Below are positions 55,990 through 64,000 of a stretch of DNA of 64,000 nt, in pieces. This stretch comes from Viridothelium virens. Taxonomy: Eukaryota; Ascomycota; Dothideomycetes; Trypetheliales; Trypetheliaceae. Numbering within the stretch: position 1 is the first letter of the stretch; every line of letters starts with the position of its first letter. The DNA is taken from positions 868,001 through 932,000 of the forward strand of contig ML991771.1 of the NCBI GenBank assembly GCA_010094025.1. The letters run 5' to 3'. The notes beneath the pieces were generated by a model. The model saw nothing but the letters and a program-made list of their open reading frames with translations, was not told the origin of the DNA and searched no databases. The position numbers and the translations under genes were made by a program.

Positions 55990-58670
55990 CTACAGTCGAG
56001 CTTTTGACTTTTCTCTCCGTGCTCTTCCTTTCTTTGCCGATCCCGTCCTCTCATCAATTTCATGGGTTTGCGCACTCGTCGCCGTTGCCGCTTCTTGAAA
56101 TAAGCTTCGACCGAATCTATCAACAAGTGACATAACTCTATTTGTGACTGTCGTTCCATCACGTCTATTTTTGCCTTCTCTTCTGCTTTGACTAATCGCC
56201 TCTGCAAACTCCCACAATACGCCCTCTGCAGCAATCCGACCCGTCTCCGCATCTCTTCGCGGCATCCAGCTGTCTGCTAGTCGCACTGTTGCTGGGATGC
56301 GGGTATCCTTGCTTTTTGTGACAATGATGATGCCCTCCTCCTGGAATTGTTCGAACCCGTTCTTGAGCGTCTCTTTGTTGACAGATTCAAAGTACTCCAG
56401 GTCTCCTTGATGATAGAGCGTCTTTCCCAGAATTTGCGCTTGATCCTGCACCCGTTTCACATTCAGCCATATACCTTTTTCAGCTTCAGTCGGTGGAGTC
56501 AGCATCATCAGGGAAACTGCCCCAAGCCATGCAGTCTCAATGAAGGGCCAGATGAGGAAGCAGTAGAAATCATAGTTCTCCCGACCTCGTCTTCGCTCCG
56601 AGTCACTCATCTCGACAAAGATGCCATCATCTTCACGGGTGATCTTAATAACATCGTCTCCTTCGAGCCCGTGAAGAGTTTTCTCAAGATTAGCCTCCAG
56701 GCCCTCGGTTGGAAATATGAATTCTCCGCGGAAGAGCTAGACAGATCAGTGTTTTGCATTTTATCCCAAGGACGAGGCTTACTCTAGACAAAAATAGGAC
56801 CTGACTTAGTAGCGCCTCGTAGGAGATGCGTTCGTTTGCCGGGCCACCCCCGAGCTTGACTTTCGTGTACATTGCTGCTGAAACGAGTGCTTCAGAAATG
56901 AAAAGATGGATGGTCATGTTACGGTAGAAAGACAACTGGAATCTGTATTCTGTCAGTAATGAATCTGATCTTCGAGAAGCAAGATGCCTCACCTGTCCAC
57001 AGCATAATAAGTATCTTCTGGCAATCCTTCAACTACCCCGACCAAGCCAGGTCCCAGAACTTCGAGCCCGCGTTGAACAACTACATCGGTGGGCAACCCA
57101 CCAAAATGGGCTACCCTTCCACCTTGTTGCCTAACTCGCTCGCTGAGCCAGTCCACTCGCCGGACAAGCTCCGGTCTGCCAACACCACGGCCTCGAAGGG
57201 TAAGTAGGACCGTCCCAATCAACGCTGTAGGCATTGCAACGGACACGGCGTTGATATCGGAGAGAACCTTATATCCCATAGTTCTGAGCAGACGTATCCG
57301 CTGATCCTGCTCGCTCATGGGTTGAGACACTCGGCTATACCTATCCTGCTGCTGGGCGATAAATCCTTTCAGGCTCCAAGGCTCGTGAAATCTCACATCA
57401 ACGCGGCCAAGTTTCAGAGACAGAATCGAGGATGCCGAGAGAAACTCCTGGAGGCTCTCTTTCTTCTTCGGTTGCCCGAGAAGCTCGCTGATGTACGAGT
57501 CTACTTCGATGACCTTATCATACTGTGCACTAACCGGGCAAACAATTGCATCATCAACTCTACCAGAGAGAACACTGTCAACCATGAAACTCAAGATTCC
57601 GAACTTTGGCGGCAAAAGCTTGCCGGTCCTTGAACGCCCACCTTCGATAAAGCACTCGAGATTGAAGCCCTCCCGTAACATGGTATCAATGTATGATTGT
57701 ACCAGGGTAGTGTAAAGCGCATCGCCCCCAAAACTTCTGCGGATCCACATCGCGCCTGCATGCTGAAGGAAAGCGCCGACAAGAGGAAAATTAAGATTGT
57801 CACCGGCTACAACGACCGGAAGTGTGAGACCCAACCGGTAGCAGATGACTTGGAGAGAGATATAATCAATGTGGGACTTGTGGCAAGGGAGAAAGATGAT
57901 GGAGTGCTTGCGCTTTGCGGCCTCTTCTGCAACGGACCGTAATCTGAGCACCTCTTCAGCAGATACGTGGATGCCTATGCTCGGATTAATGCGAGTTCGT
58001 CTCGCAATAGATATGAAACAAGGGGAACCTCCCCACCTTGATGATATGCCCTTGTCAGTAGTTGCGTAACCAAGTAGTACGCGCCCCTGATGAATCGCTT
58101 GCTCTCCATTTTACAAATCATCCCATCTGTCAATTCTGCCGCCACCTCACCCAACTGCCTTTGCACCTCCCTCCTTCGCCTCTCCCGGCCCGCCACGTCT
58201 CTTCCGCTACCCTTCTCTGTCGCAAACAACCCCTCCCTCTCCTCCACTGCCACGCGACCCTCCGCCAGCTCCGCAATCTTCTTCTGCAGCATCGAACTTG
58301 CGAGCACCATACTCTTCATGTTCTCGCTGAAACCGGAGTAGAAGACGGGCTGCCCGATGACGCGGTCATAGCTTCGCCAGCCATTGCCGGAGATGTAGAC
58401 GCTGATCTCGCGGAGGAAGTCGAAGGGGGAGGTGCGGAAGCGAGCCCAGCTTTCGAGCAGAGGCTGCTCTTCAGCAGGGACGCTGGAAGAGGAAGATGAG
58501 TCACCGGCGGCGGAGCTGCTGGCGGGGTGAGGGAGAGAAGTAGGAGTCGTGGACGGCGAGGACTCGGTATAGCCAGAAGGGTAGATGGTGACTTGATTCC
58601 CAAGGATGGAGATATCGGGAGCAGCAGATTTGGGGAAGGATGTACTGGAAGAGCCTTTTCTCCGTGTCAT
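55990..58670 (-). CDS. PlsB-like glycerol-3-phosphate / dihydroxyacetone-phosphate acyltransferase with PTS1
   Basis: Four exons, 58037-58670, 56993-57974, 56801-56942 and 55990-56736, encode 834 residues. I chose the ATG at 58670 (MTRRKGSSSTSF). Acyltransferase blocks: catalytic HX4D as CHKSHIDY (His243, Asp248), AGAMWIRRSFGGD, FIEGGRSRTGK and VCPVSAQYDKVIE. This is the GPAT/DHAPAT layout; the enzyme acylates sn-1 of glycerol 3-phosphate or DHAP, the first step of glycerolipid or ether-lipid synthesis. The C-terminus is highly basic and ends KARL; ARL is a PTS1-type signal, pointing to a peroxisomal DHAPAT-like role by analogy with animal GNPAT. It is not the yeast Gat1/Gat2 type, which has multiple membrane segments around the active site. 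Confidence 0.88.
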
Positions 58671-59358
58671 TTTCAAAATTGCTAGATTTGTACATGAACA
58701 GCTTGAGGGAGAAAAAATTAGTTCAAGAAAGGGTGCGAGTAGGTGCTATTGGATGCTGGTGGAATTGTCCATGACGAGGCCTGATTCTTCCGTCCCAGTA
58801 GACGCGAACGAGAAGGCTCCTCTGTGATTGCGAAGTGAGCGAAAAGCATTGAGCTTGCTAGGGGAAGTGGTTGCAAGTCCAAGGGTCAGGCTGCCAGACG
58901 GTGAGACGTTCCCCAGACTCTGGTGCCCCACAAGACCAAAACAAATCCGGGGAACCTCGGCATGGCGCAGCTTTCAGATGAAGATATCGCCTCTGCAAGG
59001 ATTCTCAGAAGACTCATTTAAGTGATTTCTCGACGCAAGCTCAAAGCGTCGGCGCCTGTGATACTTCTATTTATTACACTATGTGCACGCTCATATGATG
59101 CCTTCTCGAACAAGCCTACTCTCAATTCCTTTTGTTTCTCTCGGTACCAACGCCCAGCAAGCTGGCAAGCAAAGTATAGCAGACTCGCAACATTCTCTAC
59201 GGCAGATTCATGGTGACTGACGGAAGGATACTACATATGGAGCACCAAGCTGGAAAACTAGTATACAATGAATGGAAAGGATGACCCGGTTGAAGACAAC
59301 AGGAAATTCGTTGCTCGTCAGTCATGTCCACAATACAGAACCCGCGAGATGTGCCACC
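58671..59358. other. Intergenic region upstream of the acyltransferase gene
   Basis: About 690 bp holding the acyltransferase promoter and the 3' end of the Zn(II)2Cys6 gene. The overlapping short frames are not convincing. Confidence 0.35.
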
Positions 59359-61502
59359 TCAATAGTTGAACTGGGCTTGCGGTGTCAATGAATTTGGTGG
59401 TACGTAAACGGTTTGATATGGATGCTTCGGCATCGAAAAGTCGGCTGTCGCCAACATCGGGTTAAGGATTCCGCTTGGTGGTCGCCCCCCGGACGGCGGT
59501 CCTGTTGAGGGTTGCGGCTGTAGTGTTATTGGCTGCGTAGACATCGGGGTTTGTGTTTGGTACTGGTATGGCTGCAACGTCGCCGTGCTGTGCAGCATCG
59601 CTGAGTTCGGTATCTGCTGAGGTGGTTGAGGCGGTGGCTGGGGTCGAGCTTCGTCCCAGCACCATTTCTCCTTTAATTCTTTGAACACGAACGAGATGCG
59701 CCAGCCCGTCTCTTTACTGATTTTTTCGAAAATCTGCAGTACTTCTTCCTGTTCGCGACGGACAGTAAGCGCTTCGGCAGCGATCGCCAGGGAACGGAGA
59801 GCGACACTCGCCACACCCCTGTTGTACTTTAGTGAATTTCTCTGATAATAATGCTTACAACTTACCGATCTTTGACATGGGCAACAATCCCGCAGATGAG
59901 GTTGGCATGTTGCTTTTGCATCTCGCCCATCTCTTCTGTGTCGATCGACATCACCGGATTGATTTGGGCCAGGAGCACCATTGCCGTATGATAGAACAGT
60001 CGAGCAATGATGGTTGTGCGCTTGATCAGCCAGACCTCCGGAAACGCGGATTTGGAGGTTGTTTGGTAAGGGTAGAGATATGCCATTGGATGCATCGTTC
60101 TCGGGATGTTCTCGTTCCAAGAATCCATCATCTGTTTCAGTTTGGTCCACTGTTCATATCGCTTTTGTAATCGGATTTGCTCCTCTCGGGGAGAAGATTC
60201 AGAGAATCTTGGTATCGACGCACGGAAGTTTGCGACTTTAGCAACGATGTAGACCATCCGGTATGTCCACACTTCTTCTTTGCCGTTCTCTTGTTCTCGT
60301 GCAAAATCCATGTCAAGGCCCCAGTCATCTGGGTCCCATGCCACTTGCCAATTGAAGTGGAGACAGCTCAGTAACTCCATCCCAACATTTAACCAGAAAC
60401 ATGCCGCGCCAATACCTGTGGACCGCGCATTCCATCCGCATTCTTTGATCAGAGCTCTTGCACCTGCAATGTGGTTCATCCGTTGCAATGCTCGTTCTGA
60501 CATAATCTCGTACACATTCAGAATTACTGCAGTCGTTGCACATATAACTGTGTCGCGATTAGGGTTCTGTAGTGACTTCAGTAGCCACCTCGTGGCTGTA
60601 TCATAGTAATGTAAAGCTTTGTCTTCGTGGTAGGTAGGATTGACCAATGTAAGATGTCGTGCTCCGCAAGCCAGGAAAGCATTGAGAAGCATGGGCTCCT
60701 TCAATGAGTGGAAAGGCAATAGACGGGAGAACTAGAGGAAAGGGTGTTAGCTTCAACCATTGAACCTCCCGCGGGCACTTATTCGTACGTGTTTCATTGG
60801 ATCCATGCTGTCCATCCACAGGCCAACTTCTTCCACAAAAACTTGCATAAACAGTACTTCTTCCTGGTTGTTCAGGTATTCCCGCTGTTCCTCTTCCCCA
60901 TTCAGGCCGTTTTCGGAATTGCCGTATGGCGTTCCTTGCAATGTATTGCTCGAAAATGTCGATTCAGTTGCCGAGTGAGTATGGTGATGGTGATGAGGAT
61001 TATGTGGTTGCTGTTGCTCCCGTGGTGGTTCAAAAATAATGTTGGGGGGGTCGTCATAAGACTCGGGCAGGATCCCTTGTATCGGCGGAAGAGCTTGATG
61101 CGACAAAGATGAAGCAGGTGCCGCGGTCGCAGGGTAGTCAAATGTCAAGGTCGGATCGACTTGAGAGACGTCCGGGTCTGGAGATAGGACGGCATATTTG
61201 CCAAGGCCTCCCTTGTATTCCGATGCGATCTCCCTGGATTCGTCTTGAAAAGCCACATTCCACTCCACAGGTGGCAAGAGATAAGGTGGCGATTGAACCT
61301 GTGTATCAATGAAATTTAATCTGATTCCCCTTTTGCATACGCGACTTGATTTTCGACAGTTCTGGCAATGGGGCATACCCTCGTCGCATTTCAGGTGGCG
61401 CTCTCGGCACGTCAGGCATCCTGTCCGAACGCGCTTTGGCTTGCTGCTGGAAGACATGCCATCCCCAATAGGCCCATGCCCGTTCACCCCATTGCTGGTC
61501 AT
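59359..61502 (-). CDS. Zn(II)2Cys6 fungal transcription factor
   Basis: Three exons, 60789-61502, 59866-60731 and 59359-59818, encode 679 residues. The binuclear zinc cluster has the spacing CX2CX6CX6CX2CX6C (Cys29, 32, 39, 46, 49, 56: RTGCLTCRERHLKCDEGMPHCQNCRKSSRVC), followed by RGIRLNFIDTQ, which marks one subgroup (OefC-like, from memory). A His/Gln-rich linker (HNPHHHHHTH) and an acidic region precede the regulatory domain (FSRLLPFHSLKEPMLLNAFLACGARHLTLVNP... HIAGARALIKECGWNARSTGIGAACFWLNVGMELLSCLHFNW), typical of the fungal-specific transcription-factor family 2 domain. The C-terminus is Pro/Gln-rich. The regulated genes are unknown; nothing adjacent suggests a pathway. Confidence 0.9.
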
Positions 61503-63230
61503 GTGTTCACACGCCTGGTCTTGGCCAAGCAGCCTATTTCCTACGCTCGACTCTGGTTGCCTTCTTCGAGAATGTTGAAGATCAACCTTTTCCTTGACTT
61601 GAGTGCGCGCTGACTTAGAGCGTTCGTCTAGGGAATCGTGACCAGCAGATATGGCGATTCCGATGCGAAAAGGTCGAGTGTGTTGAGTCCCGACAGTACA
61701 TTACCGGACTGCTTGACAGTGACCGCTACGTTGAATGACGTGCAGCCGGATGACTTCAAGTGTTTCAGCGCGGTCCGGCTGCTTCGCTGTGCTTGAGCGA
61801 TCAGTCCGATGAGCGCTCAAGAGTGAGAAGGACTGTGTCTACTGGTATGTGAATGTGAATGCAGCCCGATCCGGTCGGATTGCGTGGGGGAGTCGCTGAT
61901 TGTACGATACCGATTACGACGACGTTAAAAAACGTATCAAGCCGAGGCCGAGGTTGCAATGACTATGAGACTGATAGTATCTGTTGGTGGAGGAGGAGTC
62001 GAAGCCTGGGTGGTTGCGGTAAGAATGCGACGTCAGAGCTTTGTAACGGATGTGAGCTCACGGAGAAGGTGGCGCGATGAGTTCATGGAGAGGGCATCGG
62101 CAGCATCATCAGCAGAACAAATAGGATGATGCAACAGGGATGAAGACGATGGGAAACAAAAAAGACCTGAGCAGCAGAACGGGACAATGGAGTTTTGAGA
62201 CCTCAGATGTCAAATGAGTCTTTTGGCGCGGCGTTCCTTAGGTGTGTCGGTTCCGCACTACGCGGGATGACGACGATTGAATGGCGTGAATGGGTAGGTA
62301 TTGCAGGCGGTAGTGCAGGAACTCGCTAGCTTGAGGGCCGAGGTAAGGGAAGTACCTAAGGCAAATAGGTACCTAAGTCAACAGCAGATAAGGTGGGTAG
62401 CAGGCGAAGAACAGATGGGGAGAGCTTGGATTTGAAGGTTGGACTCCTGGGTGGTGTGCGATGTCATAGGGACTGTGTGGGACCGAGAGTGTGGTATGTA
62501 GGTAGTGTTCTGCGCCAATGCAAGGGATTTGGTCGAAGTGGACGACGGCGCAGCTGAGATCTGACGCCCCTCATCAACGTCCACCACTGCTGTCCTCTAC
62601 TGTGCTAGTATTTGAATTTGTTTGCATGATCATGGATGTCGTCTGCATCCGACCCTACCCATCAATCGAAACTTCCGCCACACTCTAAGCCCTACGCCCG
62701 GCTCAATTGGCTGCAGCCAGGTCTGAGCAATGTTACCCCGGTCTCACGAGAAAAAGTCTGAGGGCAGCTGTCCTCGATAAAGAGCAACAGCCCAATCAAG
62801 GAGCTGGACGGCCAGGGGTATGGGATGCTTGACGCCAGTCACTTTTGACAGCTGCGAGAGTGCAGCCGGCGTCGATGATTCGTTCGACAAAGAGCGGATC
62901 AATAAAGTCCCCTTCTCATCCGGCCAAGTGCCAAGTAACTAGTTACCTCCCTGTCCGATCCCAGATAGGCGAGTCGGTGTCGGTGTCGGTGTCGGTGTGG
63001 GCGTAGGCGTAGGCGTAGGCGTGGGCGTGGGCGTGCGTGGGCGTGGGTGTCGTGTGGCAGCCAATTTTCACATCACGGCTTCCACGTGCGCTTGATGAAC
63101 TCCGCGTTCCAGCCGCATAGATAAAGAGTATTAATAGCCTTCAGCTTGGTGGACTGCAGCTTTACGGCAGTTCGTGCCTCACGCCACAAACCCTCTGGCT
63201 CTTCTTCCGAACCCTGCATTGCATCCTGAG
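61503..63230. promoter_or_regulatory. Long divergent intergenic region, Zn(II)2Cys6 factor / Asa1-like
   Basis: About 1.7 kb, typical of a long promoter for a regulator. It contains the GTNGGY minisatellite at 62973-63056. No gene is supportable. Confidence 0.4.
62973..63056 (+). repeat. GTNGGY hexanucleotide minisatellite
   Basis: About 13 six-base units run through GTCGGT x4, then GTGGGC, GTAGGC x3, GTGGGC x2, a 4-base slip, GTGGGC and GTGGGT. It is purely intergenic, about 175 bp before the Asa1-like start. The strand is strongly G-rich. Confidence 0.85.
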
Positions 63231-64000
63231 ATGACTGACGCCACCCCACCTTCTGCCGCCCAACTGGAGACTGATCAACGCCCGGATCAGAATCGCACCC
63301 GAGCAGCCACGTTGCCGCCGCCGGCCCAGCCCGTGTACGTGCTCCGCGGCCACAACTCGCCCATCCACGCCGTCGCCATCATACGCCACAACTCTCGCCT
63401 TTTGACGGGTGATGCTGATGGATGGGTCTCGCTCTGGAGTCTAGCCACCAAGCGGGCCGTCGCCGTCTGGAGGGCCCATCAGGCTACCATTCTAGGGCTG
63501 AAGGAATGGGGTGATGATAACATCATTAGCCAGGGGAGAGATGCTCGGCTGGTTATTTGGCAACTACGGATAGCCGATGAACCAGGGCTAGAGAAGAAGC
63601 TCCCCGTGGAAGGTACAAGCGATGATCCGAAGCAGCCATGGATGCTTCATTCGCTGACCGTAAATACCCTCAATTTCTGCGCCTTTTCGGTCTGCTCCGA
63701 CCCTGGAACATTGCCATCGCCAACGCCAACTTCTCAAAGACTGAGGCAAGTGGATGATGACAGAGGTCTTCTGGTTGCCGTTCCCGCTACGACAGATGGC
63801 CAGATAGACGTCTTCCACTTGCCTAGTCAGCATCGACTATCGACCATCCCAAGCCCACGGGACGACGCTAAGACAGGTATGGTCATGACAGTCCAAATCT
63901 TCCACCAGCGGGACACACTTCTACTTGCCGCTGGATACGAGAATGGTGACGTTGCCCTCTATACCTATAATAGATCTTGTGCTAGATGGGTTACACAGTA
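63231..64000 (+). CDS. ASA1: WD40 protein, ASTRA-associated protein 1-like (3' end outside window)
   Basis: The frame opens at the ATG at 63231 and runs to the window edge (256 complete codons). After a Pro-rich start, WD40 repeats begin: YVLRGHNSPIHAVAIIRHNSRLLTGDADGWVSLWSLATKRAVAVWRAHQATILGLKEW and DNIISQGRDARLVIWQL, then a divergent repeat (LNFCAFSVCSD...GQIDVFHLPSQHRLSTIP) and VQIFHQRDTLLLAAGYENGDVALYTYN. The order and the short first repeat match Asa1/GNB1L, a subunit or partner of the ASTRA (Tra1-Tti1-Tel2) chaperone complex for PIKK kinases. No intron is apparent in the visible part. Family assignment is good; orthology is moderately sure. Confidence 0.85.
   Translation, partial: MTDATPPSAAQLETDQRPDQNRTRAATLPPPAQPVYVLRGHNSPIHAVAIIRHNSRLLTGDADGWVSLWSLATKRAVAVWRAHQATILGLKEWGDDNIISQGRDARLVIWQLRIADEPGLEKKLPVEGTSDDPKQPWMLHSLTVNTLNFCAFSVCSDPGTLPSPTPTSQRLRQVDDDRGLLVAVPATTDGQIDVFHLPSQHRLSTIPSPRDDAKTGMVMTVQIFHQRDTLLLAAGYENGDVALYTYNRSCARWVTQ

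Noticed and set aside
32609-61502. Secondary-metabolite cluster (P450 relic, MFS permease, Zn(II)2Cys6 factor, membrane protein)
   Set aside because: No polyketide, peptide or terpene backbone enzyme is present and the genes are interspersed with housekeeping genes such as UBA1.
62973-63056. Telomere-like repeat
   Set aside because: The units are GTNGGY, not TTAGGG, and unique genes lie on both sides.
1-64000. tRNA, rRNA or CRISPR arrays
   Set aside because: No T-arm/acceptor pattern, rRNA core or regularly spaced repeats were seen by eye; a tRNAscan or Infernal run would be decisive.

Overview
This window is nuclear DNA of a filamentous ascomycete (Pezizomycotina). Protein-coding genes lie on both strands with short spliceosomal introns (about 40 to 170 bp, GT...AG). 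Gene families typical of such fungi are present: a siderophore-type GATA repressor, a Zn(II)2Cys6 regulator, a fungal 7-TM rhodopsin-fold protein, an Rds1-like ferritin-fold protein and a Dal5-type permease. I recognise no tRNA, rRNA, CRISPR array or intact autonomous transposon. Genus and species cannot be read from the sequence. Splice sites were assigned by eye from GT/AG signals, frame and family conservation.

Layout. 1-8.2 kb: truncated radical SAM protein (-), Ecm4-type glutathionyl transferase (+), Cho2 phosphatidylethanolamine methyltransferase (-), a 181-bp foldback element, an unknown gene (+). 8.5-19 kb, dense housekeeping block: GCP4 (-), mitochondrial uS12 (+), Tvp15 (+), SreA-like GATA factor (+), eIF2B-alpha (-), NECAP-like adaptor (+). 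19-32 kb: GILT-like thiol reductase (-), an unknown-function family gene (-), APH-fold kinase (-), atypical hexokinase/GlcNAc kinase (+), D-amino-acid oxidase (-), OTU deubiquitinase (+), ribose-5-phosphate isomerase (-). 32-48.8 kb, gene-poor accessory stretch: cytochrome P450 relic (-), 7-TM membrane protein (+), large Ser/Thr-rich secreted or surface protein (-), F-box protein (+), Rds1-like protein (-), with 1-3 kb spacers. 48.9-64 kb: ubiquitin E1 (+), small unknown gene (-), Dal5-type permease (-), peroxisome-signal-bearing glycerolipid acyltransferase (-), Zn(II)2Cys6 factor (-), truncated Asa1-like WD40 protein (+).

The genes do not form one pathway. Most are single-copy housekeeping genes in ordinary divergent, convergent or tandem pairs. 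Functional links are loose: lipid synthesis (Cho2 and the acyltransferase), peroxisomal metabolism (D-amino-acid oxidase and the acyltransferase both end in -ARL), ubiquitin (E1, OTU, F-box), and transcription or translation control. I found no convincing new multi-gene system. The best leads are a nearly perfect foldback element flanked by TA, a 9-bp motif (TACTCCGTA) occurring seven times outside genes, the surface-protein gene whose frame continues 43 codons past a TGA, and three enzyme genes (Ecm4, Rki1, Uba1) whose 5' structure suggests alternative targeting.
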